Assembly: GCA_900323505.1 (NCBI GenBank)
Contig: OOIN01000034.1
Location: 62,001 to 126,000 of the forward strand
Length of the DNA: 64,000 bases
DNA from: Ustilago trichophora
Taxonomy: Eukaryota > Basidiomycota > Ustilaginomycetes > Ustilaginales > Ustilaginaceae
Direction: 5' to 3'
Below the pieces are notes generated by a model. The model did no database searches. It saw nothing but the letters and a program-made list of their open reading frames with translations, and was not told the origin of the DNA. Position numbers and translations under genes: made by a program. Each line of letters opens with the position of its first letter. Positions within the stretch are counted from its first letter, which is position 1. Shown piece by piece: positions 37,727 through 47,048 of the stretch.

Positions 37727-39259
37727 ATGCCGGATCTCGTAGGCTCCGTCGACGCTGGTACCACCAGTGTAAGATTCATGGTCTTTGACGAGTTCGCAAA
37801 GGTTCTCGCTTCGCACCAGATGGAGTTCAACCAGTACTACCCTCACCCCGGTTGGCACGAGCAGGACGCACACGAGATCATCGACTGCGTCCACGAATGC
37901 ATTGACCAGGCCCTCATCAAGCTCGAACAAGGCGGTCAGTACAAAAAGTCCGATGTCAAGGTCATCGGTGTCACCAATCAGCGTGAGACTACCGTCGTTT
38001 GGGACAAGAACACCGGCAAAGCCCTCACCCGTGCCATCGCCTGGCCTGACGCACGAACCACCACCACCATCCGCCAGCTCGAGGCCAAGAGCGACAAGGG
38101 CGTCGATGCTGTCAAGCAGGAAACCGGTCTCCCTCTCTCCACTTATTTTGCTTCCGTCAAGCTCCGATGGATGCTCGACAACCTTCCCCAAGTGCGTAAG
38201 GCCCACGACGACAAGCAGATGCTCTTTGGTACTGTCGACAGCTGGATCGTCTACAACTTGACCGACAAGCACGCTCACATCACCGACGCTTCAAACGCCT
38301 CGCGCACCATGTTCATGGATCTTCGTGCACAAAAGTGGGACCAGAAGCTGTGCGACTTCTTCGGAATCGACATGGACATCCTGCCCGAGATCAAGAGCTC
38401 GTCCGAGGTGTACGGAAAGATCGCACACGGTTCGCTCAAGGGAATCGAGATTGCCGGTATCGTAGGTGACCAGATGGCCGCCTTGGTGGGCAACAAGTGC
38501 TTCCAGCCTGGAGAGGCCAAAAACACGTACGGTACAGGTGCTTTCCTGCTGTACAATACGGGTGAGAAGGTCGTCTCGTCCAAGAACGGCTTGCTCTCCA
38601 CCATCGCATACAAGGCCGGTCCTGATGCGCCGGTTCACTACGCTCTCGAAGGATCCATCGCGGTGGCCGGTTCGGCGGTCAAGTGGGTTCGTGACAGCCT
38701 TGGACTCATCAAGGAAGCCAGCGAGATCGGCGAGCTCGCCGGCCAAGTCGACGACACTGGCGGAGTCTACTTTGTGACCGCCTTCAACGGTCTCTTCTGC
38801 CCCTACTGGGACGACACAGCCGCCGGAACCGTGGTCGGAATCACGGCCTACACCGACAAGCGCCATTTCTGCCGTGCCACGCTCGAATCGACGTGCTACC
38901 AGACCAAAGCCATCCTCGACGCCATGTCCAAGGACTCTGGTGTGGCGCTCAAGGCGCTCCAAGTCGACGGCGGATTGACCAACAGCGACGTAGCCATGCA
39001 AATCCAGGCCGATATCTTGGGCATCAACGTAGAAAGGCCCGAAATGAGGGAGAGCACCGCTCTCGGATCGGCTCTTCTTGCGGGCAGCGCAATTGGACTG
39101 TTCGGCTGGGACATCAACAAGCCCGAGACGCTCAGCAAGGTCAACACGGCTGGCAAGCAGGTGTTTGAGCCAAAAATAAGCGACGAGAAGAGGAAAGAGT
39201 TGCTTCATGGTTGGGAGAGGGCAGTTGAGAGGGCCAAGGGATGGAATGAGAACCCTTGA
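37727..39259 (+). CDS. GUT1: Glycerol kinase (FGGY family)
   Basis: 510 residues, one exon. It phosphorylates glycerol to glycerol 3-phosphate with ATP, the entry step of glycerol catabolism and lipid backbone supply. The N-terminal phosphate-binding strand reads GSVDAGTTSVRFMVFD; NQRETTVVWD carries the Arg-Glu pair that contacts glycerol; AWPDART, IVGDQMAALVG and FLLYNTG follow the expected order. GLFCPYWDDTAAGTVVG and ALQVDGGLTNSDVAMQIQAD are the C-terminal FGGY hallmarks, and RESTALGSALLAG closes the domain. The length equals that of typical bacterial and human enzymes, shorter than yeast Gut1, which carries insertions. No organelle signal is seen, so it is predicted cytosolic. Glucose/glycerol regulation is likely, but nothing in the promoter proves it. 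Confidence 0.96.
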   Translation: MPDLVGSVDAGTTSVRFMVFDEFAKVLASHQMEFNQYYPHPGWHEQDAHEIIDCVHECIDQALIKLEQGGQYKKSDVKVIGVTNQRETTVVWDKNTGKALTRAIAWPDARTTTTIRQLEAKSDKGVDAVKQETGLPLSTYFASVKLRWMLDNLPQVRKAHDDKQMLFGTVDSWIVYNLTDKHAHITDASNASRTMFMDLRAQKWDQKLCDFFGIDMDILPEIKSSSEVYGKIAHGSLKGIEIAGIVGDQMAALVGNKCFQPGEAKNTYGTGAFLLYNTGEKVVSSKNGLLSTIAYKAGPDAPVHYALEGSIAVAGSAVKWVRDSLGLIKEASEIGELAGQVDDTGGVYFVTAFNGLFCPYWDDTAAGTVVGITAYTDKRHFCRATLESTCYQTKAILDAMSKDSGVALKALQVDGGLTNSDVAMQIQADILGINVERPEMRESTALGSALLAGSAIGLFGWDINKPETLSKVNTAGKQVFEPKISDEKRKELLHGWERAVERAKGWNENP

Positions 39260-40121
39260 TTCTAGCTTCTTTAGACAAAGTCAAGTCACAACGTTCCGTC
39301 GTCATGTACAAAAGACAAGATTCTACTTGGAAACCCGCTATGCTAAGAAGTTGCTTATGACCATTCCAGTGGCTGTCATCTGCAATCTAGACCAGCTCAA
39401 CGCTCCTCTTATGAGCACGCGAGACAATGGATCTTTCTGCTAGCAACTGCCGTCCACATGAAATGAGGCAAGCTTGCAGTTAGCTTGCATGCAAAGTGTG
39501 CCGTGATCAAATTGTGGCTGGAAAAGACTTCTATTGCTGCCGTAGATGCGGGAATAAGCGGCCATCTCGGCACATGTTTGGCTGGCTTTCAAGGTGTAGG
39601 TCAAGGTGAATGATTTTGTCAGGTGGAGCTGGCGACCATAGCTCACTCAGCAATGAAAAGAAAAAAAAGAAAAGAAAAAAAAAAAGAAAAGAAAAGAAAA
39701 GCAGATAAATCCGGATCAGCTTCGGATCACATCCGGTCGTCCAATTTCCACAGAGAATGAGAGAGTTGACCGATGGTTGAATAATGATTTACAGCATCAC
39801 TTGGTCCTTTCATCGCCGTCATCACCACCACTACACCACCATCAACAGCGCTTACAGCATAGCCTTCACAATCTTGGAGAATTCTGTACTTTGACTCTTC
39901 GCCTCGAGTCTGATTCGTACACTTGCATTCCGCTTCGCAAATTGGAATTCTGGTCGAGTCACGCACGGATACGTTACTGTTGGCATCCATTCAGTCTCGT
40001 CATCGCTTTCGGATTCCATAGACGCCATCGCTCACTACATCACGCAGAGCAAAATACAAACATATCTCGAGTCAAATCGAGCAATCTCCCGCCATCCGAT
40101 AATACGATATCACCCACCAAG
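39260..40121. other. Spacer: GUT1 3' flank and CIA1 promoter/leader
   Basis: An A/G-only tract lies at 39656-39702. From 39780 to the CIA1 ATG the frame is open but contains no in-frame ATG, so it is leader rather than coding. Confidence 0.55.
39656..39702. repeat. Purine tract (AAAAG repeat)
   Basis: 47 bases of only A and G with an irregular AAAAG period. Confidence 0.85.
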
Positions 40122-41507
40122 ATGTCCACCACCGCCACAGCAACAGGCGCAGAGGGCGCACCAGCCACCTCAACAGCCTCCCTCCATCTCCTTGCCGACC
40201 TCGAGGGCCACTCTTCCCGCGCCTGGCATCTGGCGTGGAATCCACGTATGCCCATCCTCGCCTCCTGCTCCGGTGACAAAGATGTCCGATTGCACGCCTA
40301 CAACTTCATCTCGACCACCTCTGCGGATGGGCCCTCCACTTCCAAGTATCCATCCTTCAACCTTCGCGAAGTGATCCCAACCGGTCATCAGCGTACGGTC
40401 CGACAAGTAGCCTGGGCTCCCGATGGCAAGATTCTCGCTACGGCTTCGTTTGATTCAACTGTGGGTATCTGGGAGAGGGTACAGGATATGGATGGCGAGC
40501 TGGAAGCCAACATGGACGGCTCTGGCCCCCTCGCACTCAGCAATGGCGGTGCGCACGTAGACGAGCCCGAATGGGATTGCGTAGGTACCCTCGAGGGGCA
40601 TGAGTCGGAATGCAAGTCGGTTGCATTCTCACACACGGGCGGCGTGCTTGCATCATGCAGTAGAGACAAGTCGGTGTGGATCTGGGAGGTGCAGCCGGAT
40701 GCAGAGTTCGAGTGTCTCTCTGTGCTCATGGAGCATTCACAGGACGTCAAAGTGGTCGCTTGGCACCCTAAAGACGAAGTTCTCGCATCGGCTTCCTACG
40801 ACGACGCGATTAAGCTATACATCGACGACCCCTCAGACGACTGGTTCTGCTATACCACGCTTACCGGCCACGAATCGACGGTTTGGTCGCTCTCCTTCTC
40901 GCCATGTGGCAACTACCTCGCATCTGCTTCCGATGATTTAAGCGTTCGCATCTGGCGCAGATTGGACGCAGATCAGTGCGAAGCACGCGGGATCAAGCCC
41001 GAGGGCAAAATGGCAGGTCGTCGCGGCGAAAAATGGGTGCCAGTCACCTTGCTCAAAGGCCACCATGACCGAACAGTGTACAGCGTCTCGTGGGGTGTTG
41101 ACAAGACATCTTCGCGTCGTGGTAATCTCGGTCGACTGGCGAGTGGCGGTGGTGACGGCCGAATTTGTATCTACGAGATCACTGCATCACAGGACGATGA
41201 TCAGCAGCTGGCGCCCAAAGCGGAGCTGGTTGCCAAGATGGAGAGGGCACATGGCAGTGCCGATGTCAACTGCGTCTCGTGGGCCCCCGAGAGTCTGAAT
41301 GGCAAAGCGGGATCGGGAATGTCGGCAAAGATCGAGGAGCTCATGGAGGATGGGGAGACGCCAAAGAACGGCAACGTGGCGGGTGGAGTCGCGCATGAGA
41401 TCATGTCGGACATGCTGGCCAGTGCAGGCGATGATGGAAGTGTAAAGGTGTGGACTATGCCTACTTCGCCATACGCAGCTGCTGCCAAGGGCAAGGGTGC
41501 AGCTTAA
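40122..41507 (+). CDS. CIA1: Cytosolic iron-sulfur assembly WD40 protein Cia1 (CIAO1)
   Basis: 461 residues from the ATG at 40122. Seven WD40 blades are visible, with GH...WD-type ends such as GHSSRAWHLAWNPRMPILASCSGDKDVRLH, GHQRTVRQVAWAPDGKILATASFDSTVGIW, GHESECKSVAFS, and HSQDVKVVAWHPKDEVLASASYDDAIKLY. The first-blade wording is typical of Cia1/CIAO1. Cia1 is the docking subunit of the targeting complex that inserts Fe-S clusters into cytosolic and nuclear apoproteins (DNA polymerases, helicases). The protein is over 100 residues longer than yeast Cia1 because of acidic or low-complexity insertions between blades (for example after IWERVQDMDGE and after KIEELMEDG). An upstream open stretch to 39777 starts only with TTG and is excluded. 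Confidence 0.92.
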   Translation: MSTTATATGAEGAPATSTASLHLLADLEGHSSRAWHLAWNPRMPILASCSGDKDVRLHAYNFISTTSADGPSTSKYPSFNLREVIPTGHQRTVRQVAWAPDGKILATASFDSTVGIWERVQDMDGELEANMDGSGPLALSNGGAHVDEPEWDCVGTLEGHESECKSVAFSHTGGVLASCSRDKSVWIWEVQPDAEFECLSVLMEHSQDVKVVAWHPKDEVLASASYDDAIKLYIDDPSDDWFCYTTLTGHESTVWSLSFSPCGNYLASASDDLSVRIWRRLDADQCEARGIKPEGKMAGRRGEKWVPVTLLKGHHDRTVYSVSWGVDKTSSRRGNLGRLASGGGDGRICIYEITASQDDDQQLAPKAELVAKMERAHGSADVNCVSWAPESLNGKAGSGMSAKIEELMEDGETPKNGNVAGGVAHEIMSDMLASAGDDGSVKVWTMPTSPYAAAAKGKGAA

Positions 41508-42095
41508 AGCGTAGCTGAAACAAAGTACGAATAGAGATGTGTTATTCTTGACAGATTCGCCAATCGTAAGATCCTCTAATCTCACTCGATACAGTAGCTC
41601 GAGTGCATGTATGGCTTGATGATGCCGTCACTTTATGAGATCTCAACAAGAAGAAAGAAGAGATTCTTGCAATTTTGGCAGGTGAATCGACCGTCGATGC
41701 GGCGCACTGCATACTGTACTGCATTCAAACAGGCTTTTCCGCGTTCAAGGTTGAGCTTATGTACCGCACATCACAACGAACAATGCTTTGCTGGCCTTTG
41801 TCAAAGAACCAAACACCGTCGTCATCACCTGCTTTCTCATGTTGCCAGATGGGGCTGAAGGAGAGGAAGTAAAGGCGCGTGCGCTTTGCTTGTGTGTTGG
41901 TTAAAAGCCGACACGAGAAAAACAGACGCGGCGGAGAAAATGGCTGAGCCAATTCTCTTGTTGAAAAGACTGCTCAATTGCTGCTCGCATGCTGAGAAGC
42001 AAGCGCGCCCCGAATTACTCTGAATTGGCACTTTGTGCGGCACTCGGTCAGTTCAGATGCGCCGAACAACCCTCAGACTCATCCAACTTGGTGTT

Positions 42096-42135
<40 letters not shown>

Positions 42136-42237
42136 GTCACCATCCTCTTTCCTTTCTGCGTCCATCTCCTGCTCTTCATCCTACCACTTTCGTTGCATCC
42201 ATCCGTTCCTTCTTTCTCTCACTATCAATCATCCACT
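41508..42237. other. Spacer: CIA1 3' flank and promoter/leader of the Yta7-like gene
   Basis: Contains CATACTGTACTGC at 41707 and the CT microsatellite at 42098-42132. An ATG at 41989 is in frame with the downstream gene, but the stretch translates the CT repeat as Ser-Leu and is treated as leader. Confidence 0.6.
42098..42132. repeat. CT microsatellite in a 5' leader
   Basis: Seventeen or so CT units, 105-140 nt before the chosen ATG at 42238. Confidence 0.9.
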
Positions 42238-45200
42238 ATGCCGGCAGCGCCGGAGAATCACGAGCCAGAAGCGATTCTTTCCAGAAGTCGCTCTGGGCGT
42301 GTTCGCATCCAAAAGGTTGAAAGCATGGCAGAATCAGAGGCTTCAGACGAACACGACGAGGACGAAGATGACGAAGAGGAGGTCCGACCTGTACGCCGAT
42401 CATCGTCACGACGACTCCGAAGTAATGCTCTAGATGGCTTTGTGGCCAACGACGACGAAGAAGAGGTCGATGACGAGGGCGAGTACGGCTCCAAACCCAC
42501 CACCCGCTCCACCCGCTCCTCGGGTCGATTACGACGCGGCGCCACAGGCTCCAGCAATCGTCTAGCCGAAATGGCTGCCAAAAAGCGTGCTGCCAATGGC
42601 CGTGGTCGACCCGCAAAGCGCAAGATCGTCGACGATGAGTTCGACGATGAGTTCGAGATGGAAGGCGATGAGACCCCAGAAGAGGAGCACATCTCGGGAG
42701 CAGAGGACGATCCGCTCGACATTCACAGCGACGAGCCAGAAGGAAGCCAGGGTAAGTCATACTCGCTTCGTCAGCGCAAAAAGGTCAACTATTCGCTCGT
42801 ACCACCCCCGCCTTCGCCACCAAGAGACGGCTTTGGCCGTACCATCCGAAACAACCGTGGACGTGGCGCCAACAGCGCCTACGATCTCGACCCCGCTGGC
42901 GCAGACGCCGCTCCTGGGGGCTCGGGTGCGGGTCTGCCTATGCCATTCCCCGGTCGTGGCAAGAAGGGTCAGGAGGGTTGGAACGCATTACCCACTTCCA
43001 TGACTGGCAAGGACTATGCACGCGTCTTTGGCGACCCCGTCGACAGTTCCGATGACGAGCTGCAGAACAACGCCATGCGGAAACCGGGCGGCCCTGCTGC
43101 CCTCGGCGGTGGAGCTGCCGGTGGTCTGCTCGGTGCAGGCAGTGCGGGAGCCGCTGGTGGTCTACCTGGTGGCCTGACGGGCTCGGGTGGAACTGACAGC
43201 TTTGGTCGCATCAAGAAGAGTGGCGATCCGCTTGCCGATATCGATCCACTCGGCGTTGACATGAACATCGACTTTGACAGCGTCGGTGGTCTCGATGGGC
43301 ATATTCAACAGCTCAAGGAGATGGTCATGCTGCCCTTGCTCTACCCAGAGGTCTTTCAACGCTTCAAGGTCACACCACCACGCGGTGTCCTCTTCCACGG
43401 ACCACCCGGTACGGGTAAGACGCTCGTCGCGCGCGCTCTTGCCGCCAGTTGCAGCACCGAGGGTCAGCAAGTCAGCTTCTTCATGCGCAAAGGTGCCGAC
43501 TGTCTCTCCAAGTGGGTCGGTGAAGCGGAAAGGCAGCTCCGTCTCTTGTTCGAAGAGGCTAGGGCCTCGCAGCCCAGTATCATCTTTTTCGACGAGATCG
43601 ACGGTCTCGCTCCTGTGCGTTCCAGCAAGCAGGACCAGATCCACGCCAGTATCGTCAGTACCATGCTGGCGCTCATGGACGGTATGGATGGACGTGGTCA
43701 GGTCGTGGTTATCGGAGCTACCAACCGACCTGATAGCGTCGATCCAGCTTTGCGTCGTCCCGGTCGTTTCGATCGAGAGTTTTACTTCCCCTTGCCTTCG
43801 CTCGAGGCGCGTAAGAGCATCATCAACATTCACACGCGAAAGTGGGAGCCTCCCTTGGATGACGACTTCAAGGCGAGACTGGCCGAGGTGACAAAGGGCT
43901 ATGGAGGTGCCGACTTGCGTGCGCTCTGTACCGAGGCCGCGCTCAACGCAATTCAAAGAAGGTACCCGCAAATCTACTCGACAACCGATCGCTTGCTCTT
44001 GGACCCTGCTTCGATTCAGGTGGATGCCAAGGACTTTATGATGTCGGTCAACAAGATCGTCCCCTCGTCGGCACGAGCGAGTGCTTCGGCTGCTGCTCCT
44101 CTGCCTGAGAGGTTGGCTCCCTTGCTGGGGTCTGTGGTTCAAGACGCGATTGCTGTTCTGGACAGAATCCTGCCACCGGTATCAAAGCGAAATCCACTGG
44201 AGGAGGCGCTCTGGGAAGACGACACGTTTGTTCCCAAGGGTCTGACTTCCGGTCTCTCAGCAGCGGACATGCTGGCTGGAGATCGAGGATTTGGCCGCGA
44301 GATGCTGTTGCAGTCGTTTGAGGCGCAGCGTGTCTACCGCCCGCGTATGCTCGTGCATGGCGATGCAGGTATGGGTCAAGGAGCTGTCGGTGCTGCGCTG
44401 CTGCAACATCTTGAAGGCTACCACGTCCAGTCACTCGACATTGGCACTCTGCTCGGCGACAGCGCTCGCACACCCGAAGCTGCCATCATCCAGCTCTTTG
44501 TCGAGGCCAAGCGACACAAGCCCAGCGTGCTCTACATTCCTGGCATCGTTCACTGGTCGCGTTCCGTCAGTGAAAGCGTCAAGACCACCTTCAAGGCGCT
44601 TCTCGACGGTCTCACCGATGCTGACCCCGTCATGCTCCTCGGTATCGCCGAAGCACCCCTGGACGAGCTCGATGAAGAAGTACACTCGTGGTTCGACTTT
44701 CTGGATGACGACGTGGTGGAGATCCCTCGACCGGACGAAGAAAGCCGAAGCGAGTTCTTCAAGGAGATTTTTGATCATGTCATCCGACCGCCCACCGAGT
44801 TTCCCGATGCTCTGCCCCGCCGCAAGCGTGTTCTTGAGGAGTTGCCAAAGGCGCCACCTCGCCCACCACGCAAGCTTACCCAGGCCGAACTGCAACAGCA
44901 GGCGGATAACGACGCAAAGCTGCTCGAACATCTCAAATATCGCCTTGGTCCCGTATTGGCTGAGCTGAGGAAGAAGTTTAAAAAGTTCACACGCGATGTG
45001 TGGGACGAGTACAACCTCAGGGAGCTCACGCAGACTTTTGATTGGAAGCGCGAGAAGGGCAAAATCACGGTTGAGTTGCGTTACTATCGTCCCGGTGCAG
45101 CCGCTCAGCAGGCAGCGGAAGCGGCGAACGATGAAGCGGAGGATCGAAGCATGCTTGAGACCGACGCCGAGATTGCGGCCAAGCGCGGAATCACGGCAGC

Positions 45201-46545
45201 TCAGTTCATGGGTCCTCCGCCAGGAACGATCAGCGAGATCAAGAACGAGGAGAATATTGGTGAAGCTGCCACTGGTGAGCATGGAGAAGCCATGTATGGG
45301 AATGGTGGTGATGTAGAGATGTCTAGCGAAGCCTTCCTCGCTGCGGTGGCCGGTCTTCCTAAAGACTTTGGAATTTTCCCACCTGCTGACGGAAGCACCG
45401 ATGCCATTCCTCCTCCAGCCTCTCAACCCAATGGCGCCACCGCCACCGATGACACATCCACCGCCGCCGCTGCCACCGTCGACCCAACTTCAACCACCAC
45501 CGCGGATGCGGATACCACGCTCCCCACCGCCCTCACCACCAACGGCACCACTGACGCAACCGACGCCATCGAAAAAGACTACGTCACCCGCACCATGCCC
45601 ATCTGGACCATGAATCTCGAGAAGATGCAAAAACGACTGTACTACAACGGCTATCTCTCCTGCTCTGGATTCATGGCCGACATCCACAAGATCGTGCAAA
45701 ACGCCGAGGAAGCAGCAGAGGTGGACCAGGATCGAGTGTTTAAAGCGCACCAGTTGAGAAATTTGGCCATTGTCCTGATGGACCAGTATATTGATGCTGG
45801 ATTCAAAGAGGAGTGCGATCGCATGGCGCTGAGGCAGATGGCTAGGGAGCAAGAGGCAGAAGAGGCCAAGGCGAAAGCCAAGCAGAGTGCTGAGGAGGCA
45901 GCGGCAAAGAAGGCTGAATTGGCAAAGGGCGAGAGATCCAGTGCCAGGATCGCGGGTAAGGAGCCCGAGGCTGCAATCTTGGAAGAGAGGGGCAACAAGA
46001 GACAGCGAAGTGTCAGTGGACAGATGCAAGATGCGTCTACCTCTACTGCCGCCACTACTAGCACTGCTGCTGCTGCTTCTGCTGCTGAGGGTGGAGTTGC
46101 GGAGACCTCGGTGTCGGATATGCAAGTGGAACCGGTATCTAATTCAACAACAAATTCCGCTTCTGCCGACGGTGGTGAGGAGGAAGCACGAAAGCGCGCC
46201 CGCCTTACCTCACCCACCGTCCCCGTCGCCACCACCGCCGAAGGCAACCCAACCTCAACCTCAACCCCAACCGCACAACCGCCACCCCATCCACCACTCA
46301 CATACACAACAGCCGCATACACCCACCTCCTCAACCGTATTCTCACCTCAACATCCACTTACAACATTGACCAACTCTCTCGTTTGCGAGCGTCCTGCTT
46401 TAACGCTATCTGGACCCATCGAGCCGATTGGAATCGAGACGAGTTGATCGGCAAGTTGATCGAGATTGCGGATAAAAGCGAGGCTGCCGTGGCGCGCGAG
46501 TTGAGATTGAGAGGTAAAGAAGGGCTAGGTAGGATTCAAGGTTGA
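42238..46545 (+). CDS. Bromodomain AAA-ATPase, Yta7 / Abo1 / ATAD2 type histone chaperone
   Basis: 1435 residues from the ATG at 42238. The N-terminal 290 residues are acidic/basic low complexity (histone-binding type), then KSYSLRQRKKVNY, a recognisable Yta7-family block. AAA1: VGGLDGHIQQLKEMVMLPLLYPEVF, Walker A GPPGTGKT (Gly388), Walker B FFDEIDG (Asp452), sensor GATNRPD and the GRFDREF arginine-finger region, all intact. AAA2 is degenerate: its Walker A reads GDAGMGQGAV with no Lys. A bromodomain-like segment follows at about 1115-1195 (IWTMNLEKMQKRLYYNGYLSCSGFMADIHKI) with a divergent acetyl-lysine loop, and a C-terminal helical domain. The family uses ATP to load or evict H3-H4 and shapes heterochromatin boundaries. 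The inactive second ATPase ring is normal for the family. Confidence 0.95.
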   Translation: MPAAPENHEPEAILSRSRSGRVRIQKVESMAESEASDEHDEDEDDEEEVRPVRRSSSRRLRSNALDGFVANDDEEEVDDEGEYGSKPTTRSTRSSGRLRRGATGSSNRLAEMAAKKRAANGRGRPAKRKIVDDEFDDEFEMEGDETPEEEHISGAEDDPLDIHSDEPEGSQGKSYSLRQRKKVNYSLVPPPPSPPRDGFGRTIRNNRGRGANSAYDLDPAGADAAPGGSGAGLPMPFPGRGKKGQEGWNALPTSMTGKDYARVFGDPVDSSDDELQNNAMRKPGGPAALGGGAAGGLLGAGSAGAAGGLPGGLTGSGGTDSFGRIKKSGDPLADIDPLGVDMNIDFDSVGGLDGHIQQLKEMVMLPLLYPEVFQRFKVTPPRGVLFHGPPGTGKTLVARALAASCSTEGQQVSFFMRKGADCLSKWVGEAERQLRLLFEEARASQPSIIFFDEIDGLAPVRSSKQDQIHASIVSTMLALMDGMDGRGQVVVIGATNRPDSVDPALRRPGRFDREFYFPLPSLEARKSIINIHTRKWEPPLDDDFKARLAEVTKGYGGADLRALCTEAALNAIQRRYPQIYSTTDRLLLDPASIQVDAKDFMMSVNKIVPSSARASASAAAPLPERLAPLLGSVVQDAIAVLDRILPPVSKRNPLEEALWEDDTFVPKGLTSGLSAADMLAGDRGFGREMLLQSFEAQRVYRPRMLVHGDAGMGQGAVGAALLQHLEGYHVQSLDIGTLLGDSARTPEAAIIQLFVEAKRHKPSVLYIPGIVHWSRSVSESVKTTFKALLDGLTDADPVMLLGIAEAPLDELDEEVHSWFDFLDDDVVEIPRPDEESRSEFFKEIFDHVIRPPTEFPDALPRRKRVLEELPKAPPRPPRKLTQAELQQQADNDAKLLEHLKYRLGPVLAELRKKFKKFTRDVWDEYNLRELTQTFDWKREKGKITVELRYYRPGAAAQQAAEAANDEAEDRSMLETDAEIAAKRGITAAQFMGPPPGTISEIKNEENIGEAATGEHGEAMYGNGGDVEMSSEAFLAAVAGLPKDFGIFPPADGSTDAIPPPASQPNGATATDDTSTAAAATVDPTSTTTADADTTLPTALTTNGTTDATDAIEKDYVTRTMPIWTMNLEKMQKRLYYNGYLSCSGFMADIHKIVQNAEEAAEVDQDRVFKAHQLRNLAIVLMDQYIDAGFKEECDRMALRQMAREQEAEEAKAKAKQSAEEAAAKKAELAKGERSSARIAGKEPEAAILEERGNKRQRSVSGQMQDASTSTAATTSTAAAASAAEGGVAETSVSDMQVEPVSNSTTNSASADGGEEEARKRARLTSPTVPVATTAEGNPTSTSTPTAQPPPHPPLTYTTAAYTHLLNRILTSTSTYNIDQLSRLRASCFNAIWTHRADWNRDELIGKLIEIADKSEAAVARELRLRGKEGLGRIQG

Positions 46546-47048
46546 TGACAAACACACACACACACACTCACACACACTGAACTCTTATTTGTTTTTGGAG
46601 TAAAGAAAATTTGGCAAACTTGGATCTTTTTTTCTTTCTTTCTTTCTTTCTTTCTATGTGTGATGTGCATACGTGAGAAGGTGAGAAGACGAGAAGGTGA
46701 TACAGTACTGTACGTTCTGTTCAACTTACATATTGTACAGTAGCTGTTTTCAGAAAAGGGGCTGCAAGTATTTCCTGCCCAAGGCCATTTATTGCATTCA
46801 ATCCACCTTTTCTTTCCATCTGATTCGCCACATCATATAAACTACACTATAGAAAGTGATACTTGTACAAGGTATTTCATGTCCCCATTACGACAAGATC
46901 AGATTGCAACACCATGGTGGGTAGAGATCAAAGTCAAAAGAGTGTTTCAACATTATGGGTTACGACGATTGGGCTGAGTCCTGGACGAACTTTTGACAAG
47001 AAAAAAAAAAAAACACAACTACTGTATTTCAGACAAATCATATCGTGC
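46546..47048. other. Convergent 3' flanks of the Yta7-like and RhoGAP genes
   Basis: Microsatellites: CA at 46551-46578 and TTTC at 46627-46654. TACAGTACTGTAC lies at 46702-46714 and GTACAGTA at 46736. No gene. Confidence 0.7.

Noticed and set aside
38291..39208. 305-codon minus-strand frame opposite glycerol kinase
   Set aside because: Antisense shadow; the sense frame is an intact, full-length glycerol kinase.
39777..40121. 115-codon N-terminal extension of Cia1
   Set aside because: There is no ATG in frame; the Cia1 fold starts just after the ATG at 40122.
41989..42237. ATG 83 codons upstream of the chosen Yta7-like start
   Set aside because: The added residues translate a CT microsatellite as Ser-Leu repeats; the family N-terminus starts naturally at 42238.
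43162..45426. Two frames of more than 320 codons opposite the Yta7-like gene
   Set aside because: Antisense shadows with no domain content.
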